From Cephalotrichum gorgonifer (Eukaryota; Ascomycota; Sordariomycetes; Microascales; Microascaceae): a stretch of DNA of 42,728 nt. Positions 1 through 11,000 of this stretch are shown piece by piece (the stretch's first letter is position 1; each line of letters starts with the position of its first letter). The stretch is from positions 1,525,334-1,568,061 of the forward strand of contig ONZQ02000006.1 of the NCBI GenBank assembly GCA_900312665.1, read 5' to 3'. A model generated the notes under the pieces. It was not told the origin of the DNA. It saw only the letters and a list, made by a program, of their open reading frames with translations, and ran no database searches. Position numbers and translations under genes: made by a program.

Positions 1-1325
1 TCTGCTGAGAACGCTGTGAAGGCGGCAATGTATACCGAACTTGTGCGGGATGCCCTTGAAGAGTTCTCGTACAATAAAGAACTTGCGGGACTAGACTATA
101 GCGTCAATATCGGCAGCCGAGGACTCTGCTTCAAGCTCAGCGGTTACAATGACAAGTTACCGGAACTGCTAGAACACGTTCTGAAGGAAACCCTCGACCT
201 CGAAATCAAGGATGACAGGTTCGAGATCATCAAAGAACGCCTGATTAGAGGCTGGGCCAACTGGGAGCTGAAGATGCCATACCTCCAGACAGGCTACTAC
301 CTCAGCTGGCTGAACTCGGACCGCAGCTACTTGGTATCAGAGTACACAGCTGAGCTCCCCAAAATCGCGGTTGAGTCACTGAGGCAGTACAAGCCTCAGC
401 TTCTTGGCCAGCTCTATTTTGAGCTCTTGGTGCACGGCAACATGCATAAGGAGGATGCTCTACGCCTGACAGACATGGTAGAGTCAGTCCTGCAGTCACG
501 TCCGCTCCCACGGACGCAGTGGCCTATCCAGCGCTCACTTGTGTTGCCGCCCCGTGCAAACTACCTCTACAAGAAGACGCTAAATCACCCGGACAATGTC
601 AACCACTGCATAGACTATTGGCTGTACACAGGCGAGAAGGGGGACCCGTTGACACGAGCGCACACGCTGTTCCTCGGGCAGCTGATGGGCGAGCCGGCCT
701 TCGACCAGCTGCGCACCAGGGAGCAGCTCGGCTACGTTGTATTCTGTGGCGTATGGGGCTTTGCGACAACATACGGGTTCCGCTTCCTTGTGCAAAGCGA
801 GAAGGACCCGTTGTACCTCGAGTTGAAGATAAATACGTTCATCGAGAGTTTCAAGCAGACGCTGAGAGATATGGGGGAGAAGGAGTTTGAGAACCATCAG
901 AGGAGTCTTGTGGTGAGTTTGTCGAAGAGGTTGGAAAATCTAAAAGAAGAGTCGAACAGGTATTGGGGTCAGATTACAGGGAGTATTACAACTTCAGATC
1001 TAGTGTGCCTTCCCTTGCCTCCCCTCTTCTTATCCCGGAAGTGTCGTAACAAATTATAGCCCAACAAGACACTGAGGTTGTGAGGAAGTTCAACAAGTTC
1101 GAGATGGAAGTGTTCTACCTCAGGAAGATCCACGCGGCGTCCCCAGAGCGCGCCAAACTCGTCGTGCAGCTTTTCGCCCACGGGGCCATACGCCCAGACG
1201 TACCGAACAACACTGTGGAAGGCGGTAATCCGATTATTATTGAGGACGTGAGGACATACAACGCCGGCCTAGTGGCTAGTGCCGGGCCAAAGCCTGCGAG
1301 GGACGTCATAGGTTATGAAGACTGA
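1..1325 (+). CDS. Insulin-degrading-enzyme-like M16 metallopeptidase, C-terminal half (5' end outside window, probable frameshift)
   Basis: The reading frame is open from base 1, so the gene starts left of the window. The protein matches the C-terminal half of M16 peptidases of the IDE/Ste23 type. It has the segment ELAGLDYSV, the hallmark TREQLGYVVF near residue 240 and a KRLENLKEESNRYW stretch. The zinc-binding HxxEH half would lie upstream. Exon 1 ends near 1002, then a 57-nt intron (1003-1059, GTGTGC...TATAG), then exon 2 (1060-1325), which ends in the family-typical SAGPKPARDVIGYED. The expected EYYNF codons after QITG are one base out of frame. Exon lengths sum to 1268, so one missing base (G run at 979-981) would restore 422 codons. 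This is either a real 1-nt deletion or a sequencing error. In the family, this enzyme degrades peptides; Ste23 matures a-factor. Confidence 0.85.
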
Positions 1326-2414
1326 GCTGTTATTAGATAGTAGATAGAGCAGGAGAATCCCTTTTATCGAAATTTCCCAGATCCAACCTTCGCATGCATC
1401 GCCATATTTTCATGCGCGAGAACATGCAAATGTGTAAATGGCTGTGGGATGCCCCCTTCCCCTGGAAAGGAGCCTGGTGAGGGGAATCCCTGCCGTCTGT
1501 TGTCAATATCTGTGGCTCGAGAGCTCAAAGTCACTAGAAACATCTGCATCTGGAAGGAGACTTGCCTAAGTAGATCAATCGGCGTTAGAGCAGTGCCGTG
1601 CTCAGACACGTCTCCACGGGATTTATCCGGAGTCTCTCTAGTTGATTCATGCACTCATCTAGCCCCTTACCCAGTACAGGCATGCACTCTAGAGCCCCTA
1701 CTGGAGCACCAGAGGATCTGTTAGAGTGACCGTTGGAGGTGCTGTTATCGAACTATTTGACCACTGTGCCAAAAGCAAGGTTCCCCGCTCTTAGCGCTAC
1801 TTGGTCATATTGGTGATATCCTCAGTCTAACAGCTGTACTGCTAGCCTATATATAGGTATTCATGGGCCATACCCTGCATGTAATGCAGGCTATGCTGAT
1901 CTTTTTGGTCTTGTTAGTTGAGTGGTAACTGCCCATGCACTCGCTTTAACAGGATCAGCCCCAAAGACGCCGTCGGTTTCATGCACGAGGCTCTCGATGG
2001 GGCGAAGAACGCCTCGTGGAATATACAAAAGTGTGACCAGCTGCAAGCGTCTTTTCTGGGGGAATACGAGCATCACATTAGGGGGGGCTGGGAGCCTGGT
2101 GTGGTCCGGGAGATCCCTGCCAGCTGTTGTGCCACCACTCGGTACCAGAGACTCGAAAGCCGGAGATATCGGTGCTCCACCCTACCCACAGATACACGTC
2201 TGCACATGCACACACCCCACGGCCCAACTAATCCCTGAAAAGGCCTTGTTTGTGGTGCCCAGGGGGATGACTGAGCTAGCCCGATGGGGCGCGGCGCCTG
2301 GTCCGTCCTCGGAGACTCAAACCATAAGTAAAGGCTTCCCCAGCCCTCCCACTACGGGATACAGTCATTTCGACCTATCTCTCTCTCCACTGTTCGCGCC
2401 TTCTGCCAGACATC
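1326..2414. other. Intergenic stretch without a supported gene
   Basis: I see no coding frame with family resemblance. Two degenerate related blocks occur around 1440-1530 and 2075-2170; both contain the 11-mer GGAGCCTGGTG followed by ATCCCTGCC and TGTTGT. A short imperfect direct repeat of about 31 bp (CATGCACTC plus TAGAGCCCC-like) lies at 1650-1705. The last 80 bases before 2415 are rich in C and T, as is usual for fungal 5' leaders. Confidence 0.4.
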
Positions 2415-3830
2415 ATGGCCGATGCTATCCGTGCTGTACGCGGCTTCGCTGCGTCGCATGCAGCTGTATTATGCGAGTCACTCCGCCGCTGGGGCCATCC
2501 CCAAGACCTGCGTCAAACCATCCCGAAAATCGTTACGCAGCTTCTCGGTTTATACGAATCGTCTTCTTATTCTCTAGATGATGACCACACCGCGTGGCTG
2601 TCCGGCTCGTCTCGTCCTCGGCACTCGGCCGCGGGACCTATCCCCGAACGCCATGAGCATCCGGCGTCCGTCTCTGGGCGGAGCTCTTGTTATGACACTG
2701 CGGACCCTGGCGCTGTCCCTGGTTGCGAACCTGATGCCTACCCGCTGCGTCCCGGCATACTCGATCTCAACGACGGTGAACCGCAGGATATCTGGTGGAC
2801 TACACCAATCGAGATTTATTCGACTAGGGACCCTCACACACACCCCAGTGTTCTCTCAGAAGGGCCCCTTGAACTCCAAGACGACCAGTTGTACGCTTCA
2901 TTCGAAGCTTTTTCAACCGCGAGACCCACTCCTCCAAGTCCTTCTCCCCCAGAGTGCGACATAGTCGACCAACGGTCTACAGACGACCAGTCGGACGTAA
3001 CTCAGATCAATTCTGAAGCTGCCTGGGAAGAGCATGAAGGATCTGCTGCCAGTGCAGGGTTTCATATGGCGGTCTGGTCGACAATTTGGAATAGAGATGT
3101 GTCTGCCCTCCGTGCTTTGACTCAGGAACCCCGATGGGACTCTAATCTCTATGAGGACCCTACTGATACTGCTTTGGGCGGTGGCACTATTCTGCATATG
3201 GCGGCGGTGTGCACCACTGACGAAGGCCTTGAAGTTCTGGAACTGCTGGTCTAGTCCAGAGCAGAAATTGAGAGTGTAGACAGAAGGGGGAGGACAGCCC
3301 TGATGATCTGCCAGGAGCGAGAGCTGTTTCATTACCTTCTCAGGCAGGGCGCGAATACCTAACACCGCGACACTAACGGGCAAAACTGTTAGCACCTCGC
3401 GACTGCCAGCACCGAAGTTGCTGTTCTCCTCTGGCTTGTCGAAGAGGATCCAAACGCAGACGCAAACCTGCGAGTTAAAGACAACCTAGGACAGATGCCT
3501 CGGGGGGGGCCTGGCGCACTAAAGCTTGTGTCCAGCTGTGTCAAGTCAAATGATGCTGAAGCGCTTTATCTGCTTCTGGGGAAGGGCATCCCTGTCCATC
3601 AGCGACTAGTTAATAACGATGGCCCTGCCAGAAAGACACTCGTCGATGTGGCCTGTCAGAACGGGGTCTATATCAGCACATTTGAGAAACTGCTGGAGTT
3701 CGCGGACTTCAGGCGTCTCGATGACCTCGACAACACGTCCCATTGCGTTATGCTTCTTGGTTATGAGTTCGGGGACTGGGGCTTGGCCGACGCTATAGGG
3801 CAAATACTCGTGCGGGCGACCCTCACTCGG
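2415..3830 (+). pseudogene. Ankyrin-repeat protein gene broken by three in-frame stops
   Basis: One frame stays coherent from the ATG at 2415 to beyond 3730, interrupted only by TAG at 3252, TAA at 3360 and TAG at 3390. The conceptual protein has a Ser/Pro/Asp-rich N-terminal region of about 200 residues. It is followed by ankyrin-like units such as GGGTILHMAAVCTTDEGLEVLELLV, GRTALMICQERELFHYLLRQGAN and a third beginning CxHLATASTEVAVLLWLVEEDPNAD. Each stop is one transition from a fitting codon (CAG, CAA, TGG) and each lies in a CpA/TpG context, which is the RIP signature. The frame runs on to 4277, but the sequence no longer looks ankyrin-like after about 3830. A pyrimidine-rich leader precedes the ATG. 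Ankyrin proteins mediate protein-protein contacts; the specific role is unknown. Readthrough or splicing around the stops cannot be excluded. Confidence 0.7.
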
Positions 3831-4018
3831 AAGTGTCCAGATTGGATCCGGTGTCCCACGGCCCGTCGGATGGTTCGGTCTGTGGTGCGGTCGAAGCCTC
3901 CGAGCCGTGGGCGGGCGAGATGTCGGGGCTGTGGCGATCTGCTCGAGGAGACGGAGATGGCTCTTCCTGGCCTCGTCCCTCACCAGCTTAACGCATTAGT
4001 ACGGCAAGCGGCTTGGAT

Positions 4019-5386
4019 TCAAGATGAATCCGCTGTATCTGCCGACACTTCCCTTGCCTGCCTCTGCAGGTACTTCCGCACCGATTCGATATGGGGAACA
4101 TTGGACGCAGCAGCTGATTCTGCATCGAATGGCGCGAGGTCCCTAGCGCCCAGCCAGCCTACCCTGCATTTGCATCGGCTATCAAAGTACAGGACGGGGA
4201 ACTCACGCCTAGCGATGAGAGCTCCGCCGTCCTCATACCCCTCTGCCCACCTGAACTCCTTGGTCTGCTGGTTATAATCATAATATATAGGCACTTTTCT
4301 GGTTAACCCTAGGCTTTCGATTATGCTACACACGCTAACGTCCCTGATGTTCTTTATAGGCAGGAGGAGCACAGCCTAGCTCTTCTTGGCCTTGCCCCAG
4401 AACCTAAGATACACATCACCAGGGGTTGGGTCAACTACTGGCTCCCTTCTTTGACTGCGTCGGTCGCCACTGGACGATGTGCCCTGATGGGATTGTGTTT
4501 GACTTCTCCTGCTTGTGGATATGGTTTTGAGACCGAGCCTTTCCCTTTTGAACACGGCGCAAGCGACGGCGTTTTTCTTCTCTGCTGGTGTTCTATCACA
4601 ACCTAATACCTTGGTGCCAAAGTGCTCGATTACCACTGCTGTCTTGCGAGACAGCTTTCTGTGCTATATGCTGCTGATATATGTCCTGGAGCTCACTATG
4701 GGCTTGTCTTTGAAGTCTAGATCATGCTCATCACATCAGAGGACATACCATTGTCTGTCTTCTCTTAGATGCTGAACTATTATTTGTTTGATCTGAGCTT
4801 ACCTGTCTTTGAAGACTGGGTCAAAGTGGATACTGCCAGTCTAGGGCCACTTGCATCGGTTCAAGGGGCTGGTTCTATCCTACATTCGTTTGCACTGGAC
4901 ATGTTAACAGAGGTGTTAGACAGGCATGGCAGAGAAGCTCACACTTGTGGTGCTGCTGGATATTTTGGGATGAGCAGCACCAGTAGTGGGCTCATGCTCA
5001 GCAGCCGACAGTGCTGGACGTTGGTTCGATCCAGCTTGCGTCCGTCACTGACCTCGCCCGTCTGATGGCTCCCGATTTGAGAGATCTCGTACCATGCTCT
5101 CCACTAGAGGAAGGCGCAAGGTTGCAACTAGATTGCGGCAGAGCTTCTCCAGGACAGACCTCTGTTGCTCTTCATATGCTACTTCCTTGTCATGGAGGGT
5201 TGTCTTATATTGGTACTCCAGCTCATTTTGCCACCTGTACTTGACAGTGTCGTCTTGGAGCCTAGATACATCACTCAGGCTCGAAGCTGAAGGGAGGCGC
5301 ATGAACGCTTGATCGATACTGGTCCTGATAGATGCTACTACTGCTTTATATATGGTGTACAGGGCCTTGACTGCCTGAAGGCCCAC
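4019..5386 (-). pseudogene. Unidentified decayed coding region on the minus strand
   Basis: Three open segments (5386-5045, 4636-4376, 4372-4019) lie in the same minus-strand frame, separated by stops. The first has a long charged, helical stretch (RLQDDTVKYRWQNELEYQY...). The last has a compact Tyr/Trp-rich stretch (YYDYNQQTKEFRWAEGYEDGG...). A single stop (TAG, 4376-4378) separates the last two segments. The region 4637-5044 contains many stops in this frame, although stretches such as TGSIHFDPVFKD and AQIKQIIVQHL still read like protein. I do not recognise the family. Shared frame and amino-acid composition are the only grounds for calling it one old gene; it could be two relics or part of a mobile element. 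It runs convergent to the ankyrin pseudogene. Confidence 0.4.
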
Positions 5387-5550
5387 TCACTGCCCATAAC
5401 ATACTCCTTGTGGCCTAGACAATATACAGCACTAGGTCCTCGCTTGGCACCTGATCTGATATTGCAATGCACTTTCCCTGGCTGAGTCAGCGTTGGCTTT
5501 GTGATCGCTGGTCGTGGGTGTGGAAAGGGGCTAAAATGTGACGGCTGCAC

Positions 5551-5802
5551 CTGTTATTACCGCCTAGACCAAAAGATCTAGTATTGAATGCAGTTACGGC
5601 ACTCAATCAGGTACTCCGCATGCTTAAGTATCGCCGGGACCGTAACATAAAACTGGGTGTTTTAGAGGGACAAGATAATGCCTAATGTCCAGTGCCAGAG
5701 GGCCGTGTAGCAATGGAAAAGTACATCACACAACGCTGCAGGGATATACTGATGGCTGCGACCCAAGAGCATGGCTCACTGTCTCATTCGTCAATGATAT
5801 GA
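5551..5802 (+). pseudogene. Possible short coding relic, family unknown
   Basis: One plus-strand frame reads without a stop from about 5551 to 5682 (containing DLVLNAVTALNQVLRMLKYRR). After TAA at 5683 it continues to 5799 (containing EGRVAMEKYITQRCRDILMAA). The composition is helix-like, and the stop would be CAA with a C-to-T change. No family is recognised. Chance cannot be excluded, since the two open pieces are only about 43 and 38 codons. The rest of 5390-5920 shows nothing supportable. Confidence 0.25.
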
Positions 5803-5922
5803 CAGTGATGAACTGTGCCCGGCAGCAATACTACATATGGCTAAGCGGTCCAGTCACATGTCAGATCCCATTTCGCCTCCAGCGCCTTTAGCCTGTTAGT
5901 TCCGTCTACTGAATCTGACAGG

Positions 5923-7435
5923 ATGTTTGGGAATACATCCCAAACATGCTACATAGCTAGAATATGCCCTGTGACAGGATGGAGCAGTGTCGGCAGGAGC
6001 CCGGCTCCGGCGAGCGGGAGTGACTGTGGGGTAGAACCTGCTCTGAGGGGGAAGAAGGGCAAGAAGAGGGGAACGCCACGCATACACACGCCCCAGGCGA
6101 GGACAGTCCAGGATTTAGCGCCATTTTTGGGCATAGCATACAACAAGAACGAGGCAGACCTGGAGTATATCCCCCAGAGCAAAAAGAACAGCCTGGAACC
6201 AAGTCCCGGGCCCGAGGCGTCTAGGCAGCAAGCCCGGGGAGTTGCGACGGCCGAGCCGCGAAAGGAGACCATCGCCCCTAAGCCCAAGCCTGTGCGGACG
6301 CAGGCTGGCTTCCTGATATCAGAGCCAACCCTGAAACTGAAGCCGAAATCGAACAACAGCTCCAGGTCCTCAATGCCAAAGCCTCCAGCGCCCCTACCAA
6401 GATCTCCATCTCAGGCAGCATGCCCATGAAGGGCGCCTCCACCGCGCTCTTGGACCTCAAGTCCGCCATCTGCTCCCTCGAGCTCTCCACCAAGCCCCGT
6501 GCCACTGGCGACCCGGCCTCCTTCCGCTGCGACTGCGTCAGCGTGCACCACCCCCTCTAGTCCGCGGCCCCCAACTGCCTCTCTTGCGGCAAGGTCGTCT
6601 GCATGAAGGAGGGGCTCGGCCCCTGCACGTCCTGCGGGTCGCCTATCCTCACCACTGCCAAGACGGAGGCCATCCCGTAGGAGCTGTGGGATGAGTGTAG
6701 CAGGGAGAAGCAGGTGGTGCACTGCTCGCAGCATAAGAAGCTGGACATCAGCAAGGCGCCTATGCCCTTTGTGTTCGCGTGTGACGCGTTCCACGGCAAG
6801 ACGCTCTCGGAGGCGGAGGCGGAGGCGCGCAAGCACAGGGACCAGCTGCTGTGGTACCAGTCGCAGAACGCGTGGCGGACGAGGTCAGGGACGAGGTGGC
6901 GGACTTTGATGTGGAGGGGGCGGTGGGTGGGAGGTTGAGCCTGTGGGCGAGCCCTAAGGAGAGGGCGCTGGAGCTGAAGAGGCAGTAGAAGGTGCCGAGG
7001 GAGATGGAGTGGGAGGCGAAGCCTGAGTGGGAGAAGAGGAGGGCGGTGGTGAGCATCGACCTTGTCGGGGGCAGAGTCGTCAAGAAGATGGTGGCTGTGG
7101 AGAGGCCAGCTACCCTGGATGAGGAGGAGCCTGGGGTGGCGGATGTGGGCGGCTTGGAGGAGGGTGTGCTTGCCAAGGGTGATGGGAATAAGAGGGAGGG
7201 CGGGACGTTTAGTCAAAACCCGCTGCTGGGGGCGTTGATTAGGCTGGTGTACAGCGACAAGGGAAAGGGGAAGGGCAAGGGGAGGGAAAGGGAGAGCGGC
7301 AAGGGGCCGAAGTGGCGGAGGGTGCAGGATGATATGGATGATATGGATAATAACTCGGGGGTCGTCCTTGATGGAGGGGTCCATGGGCACGCGGATGAGG
7401 ACAAGGCTGTGGCGGACGAGCCGGCGCGGGGGTGA
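5923..7435 (+). pseudogene. ASC-1/TRIP4-type C2HC5 zinc-finger protein gene, broken
   Basis: The conceptual product matches fungal activating-signal-cointegrator-1-like proteins (zf-C2HC5). In order it has a basic/Pro-rich N-terminus with LGIAYNKNEADLEYIPQS, the segment MKGASTALLDLKSAI, a Cys/His cluster (CDC...HH...NCLSCGKVVCMKEGLGPCTSC), QHRD-like KHRDQLLWYQSQNAWRTR, SPKERALELKRQ and a PEWEKRRAVVSIDLVGGRVV block, then FSQNPLLGALIR. Lesions: a frame change near 6312; TAG at 6558 just before the finger's second half; TAG at 6678 (IP-stop-EL, probably CAG); a 1-nt loss near 6883; and TAG at 6986 (CAG or TGG). In animals ASC-1 acts in the ribosome-quality-control trigger complex and transcription. 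The real start codon is not determinable; 5923 is the edge of the open frame. A working paralog probably exists elsewhere. Confidence 0.75.
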
Positions 7436-7436
7436 C

Positions 7437-7824
7437 GCCGGATCTCTGAGATTAGTGAACCTGGAGTCTGGCGTGAGAGAGATTCGCCGTAATATGGGTT
7501 GACGGCTTCCAGTTTCGCAGTCACCTCGGCCACTAGACTTAATGCCGCCTAATGGTGCTTTACCCTATCAACGATCAATGACAAACCTCACAGGCCCGCA
7601 TGCCTCCTCAGAATATCATTCAGCCCGTCCCTCTTCACACAGGTCTCCAGCTCGAACGGCCCCTGCGATGGCATTCAGCTCCTCAAAGCCCCCCCAGCAA
7701 CGTACGACGCGTAGTCCCTCGTCAGAATGCCCAACGGCAGCATGTCCCTCGGCTGCGTGTACACGCTCGTCTCGAGGTCCCAGAGCAGGATATCCTCAGG
7801 AGGAACCGTGTAAACAGCAGGCTT
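7437..7824 (-). pseudogene. Unidentified coding relic, convergent with the C2HC5 pseudogene
   Basis: One minus-strand frame keeps a protein-like sequence through three stops. In order it reads PPEDILLWDLETSVYTQPRD, LPLGILTRDYASYVAGGAL, stop (7675-7677), GPFELETCVKRDGLNDILRR, stop (7588-7590), GLSLIVDRVKHH, stop (7549-7551), then AEVTAKLEAVNPYYGESLSR and TPGSLISEIRRHPRAG. The first two stops are TGA and the third TAG after HH (CAG expected); all are reachable by C-to-T or G-to-A. It looks like the last exon of an old gene whose 5' part is gone or lies beyond an intron. I do not recognise the family. Bases 7825-8075 show nothing further. Confidence 0.4.
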
Positions 7825-8075
7825 CTAACCGTCTGTCTACTTCCTAATATCCTGTTCTTTTCTGCAAAAGACTGTTATATAGGCAGACCTTTCTCCTATT
7901 ACTGATCCTACTTGTTTCAAATTCCTAATCTATCTTAGAATCTTCAAATATCCATCCGCTACAGCGAAATATCATGATAGAAAGATTCGTTGTCCACGTC
8001 GCTCCAAACACTATTCTCTAGGCCACTATCGAAGGTATATACAAGAAGCTGCATACAAGGCAGCCAGCGCTCACA

Positions 8076-11000
8076 CTAGTTGTCCGACTTGCCGCCCATA
8101 AACTCGTACACGAGGCAGCCCTGCGTTATACTACCACCTATCCCACCATTCTCACACTTATCATAGGTCCTCCCAAGGCTGCTGACGCAGTTCGGGCCAG
8201 TCTCAGTTGGGTGCTGGATATTCTGGGACCCTGATTCCGTGACGCAGCCCGGCGCCCAGAAGACCTGGTAGTCGTAGTTGACGTCGTCCTTGTTGGTCCA
8301 ATTGAGCACGTACTTCTCGCTCGACGCGTCCATAGTTTCAGGCGCATCCTCGGACTCGCAGAACTTCCGAGCTCCGTCGATCATATCCCCACGGTCGATA
8401 TCCGCGTGGCCCGGGAGCTCCGACTCGAGCCAGCACCGGACGGGGAACGAGGTCACCTGGGGTTGCAACTCGGCCGTGGGTGTGGCCGCGGCCGTGGCGA
8501 CCCAGGAGGCGCACAACGGCATCGGGACGCAGGCGGCCCTGTTGCACTGGTCCACCGTGACCGTCGACGCACACGAGCTCCCCTCGCGGCTATCGAGTTC
8601 CGTGACCGGGGGCAACGTGGGCACCGGCGTGTGCGTGGGTGTCGGGGTCAGCGCGGACGGCTCTGGCTCGTCCGATCCGCAGGCCTGGCGGCGGAGGAGC
8701 CTGTTCTGTGCGTTGCCCTCCACCGGCGGCAGGCAGTACTGGTCGTCCGCCGGGACCCACGTCGCCTCGGCATGCGGTTCCAAGCTCCTCTCGAAAAAGA
8801 CGCGCCACCTCGCCTCCGAACCCTCGCAGTCTCTGCCATCGCCTGGTTGGTATTGGATCAAGCCCCTTCCACGGGGGTTGTCGAAGGTATCATCAAACGG
8901 ATCCTCAACCAGGTCCGGGGCGTAAAGGACCATCTGGATGTTGAGGTCTTCGCCGAATATCGACCGAAGTTCAGCTCTGATCTGGTCGTTGAACGAGGGT
9001 CCGCCCTCGTCCGCCCTCGTGTCGGTCCTGCCGGGGAGGTCGAAGGCTGCAGGAAGCCCCACCGGGTTCTCTACCCGGAATTGGTCCTGCCCTCTGCGTG
9101 GGGCCACATATGGGGCGAACATGAAGACCTGCGGCTCGCTTCCGTCCTCGAAGACGTTGCCGGGCTGCCTCAGCTCGTCGAGCCCCTTTGTATGATGCGG
9201 CGTGGGAGGGTCGTACGGGGCGTGCAGCGTGTCTAGGATGTGCTTTTGGAAAAAGGCACGTTGCTCTGCAGCGGGAAACTCGGACACGGCTTCCGTGGTG
9301 GATCCCGGGACATACCACTTCCCCGACCACTTCAAGCCCGGGATATCACTGGCGTCACTATCACTTTCCTCGCCACCACTGTCACCACCAGTGCCCTCCT
9401 CGGATACTTCTACATATTCCTTTTCAGGTAAGAAGCCGGGAATCTCCCACATGTGGTTGGCCCACGTGCCTTTTCTCGAGATAACAATGATTGTGGTGCA
9501 GCCGACGAGGCGAGGGGTGGCGAGAGTCACTGGTACGTCCCCAAAAACAGTCAAGGTGGAGGACGTGGTGCCGGGGAAGGAATTGCTATCGATCGGGAGA
9601 GGTACGCCAAACACTCTGTCCGAACCAGGCTCGGGCGAATTCCCGCTGAGGCTCCCTTCGCTTGCCATGAAATCGGCTGGGTTTGCATAATTCTCAGGCT
9701 CTATTTGGAAGATATAGTGTCAGTACGTGCTTTTGCGAGATTTTGGCTTCATCCGATGCGTAGTCGGAGATTTCCTTTGGGGGGGGGTCTAACGCCGCTC
9801 TGGGATACTACATACCTGACCATTTGCAAACGGGGGGTTGGGAGCTTTTCTGCGAAGCCCTCTTGGAGATATCCCGTTTTGAGACACTGCAGGACCCTCC
9901 GCCGCACGTGTTCGGACTGCAAGCCCGCGTGGGTTCATCGCCCACACTCGTCGTTGTGGTGGTAGCGGGAGCCGCGGTCTCCCCGCAGGGGACGGTCGTG
10001 GTTATCGTCTCAGTACTGCAGTCGGGCGTCTCTTGGCTAGATGCCGTAATGTACAATGGACCGTCTCGAACGAGGTTTCAACGTCGGTGGTGCACTCTTC
10101 CTCTTCGTCTTCTTCAGAAGGGCTCGTAGGCTCGGGTTCTGGCTCCGGAGATGGAGGATTCCCGTTTTCGGGACGGTGAGCAGGATCGGGTCCGGGGCTA
10201 GGATCAGGAAGGTGATTCCCTGTATCGGGAATTGGTAACGGAAGAGGTATTAATGAATCGTCGTCGTCGTCGTCGTCATCATCATCCTCATTCTCATCCT
10301 CGTTGTCCTCGTTCTCGGTTTCTTCATCTCCATTGTCTTCGTCATTCTCATCTTCGGACGTTGGGGGAGGTCCACTAGTTGCTGTAGCTTCTGGCTGGCC
10401 AGAGAGATCCTCGGTGTTACCTGAGGGAGGTGCGCCGGTTGCTTCTGGCTGGTCAGAAGAACCGTCGTTGTTATCTGAGGCAGGTACACCGGTTGCAGTG
10501 GCTTCTGGCTCGTCAGAGGGATCTTCAGTGTCGTCAGAGGGATCCTCAGTGTCATCAGAGGGATCCTCAGTGTCATCAGAGGGAGGTGCGCCGGTTTCCT
10601 CTGGCTGACCTGAAGAACCCTCGTTGTCATCTGAAGGGGGTTCATTGGTATCAGTGGCTTCTGGCTGATTAGAGGGATTCTCAGGGTCGTCTGAGGGAGG
10701 TAGGCCGCTAGCTGTGGCTTCTGGCTGGCTAGAGGAACCCTCGGCGTCCGGGGAAGAAGAGGGACCGTCATCCTGTGGAGGCGGGCCTCCAGTTGCTTCA
10801 GGGACACCAGAATTTCCACTCCCTACATCTTCGGGTGGATTGCCGGGGTCCCTGTTAAGATCGTCTAGAGGAGGGTTCCCACTGTCTGCATCGTCGGGCA
10901 TATCACTCGGCGACGGCGAAGCCCCAGTGGAGCCCTCATCGTCGGCACCGGGGGTATCGTCGTCATCAAGGGCGGTAGACTCCCCGCTGTCCGTGTCATC

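Noticed and set aside
1922..2581. 219-codon plus-strand open frame
   Set aside because: Overlaps the start of the ankyrin frame and has no protein-like order.
3606..3983. 125-codon minus-strand open frame
   Set aside because: Antisense to the ankyrin-like frame, which carries the better protein signal in this interval.
6557..7390. 277-codon minus-strand open frame
   Set aside because: It is antisense to the C2HC5 zinc-finger pseudogene and rich in Leu/Pro/Arg typical of a GC-rich shadow frame.
8406..9236. 276-codon plus-strand open frame
   Set aside because: Antisense to exon 2 of the secreted-type protein, whose splice junction and frame are well supported.
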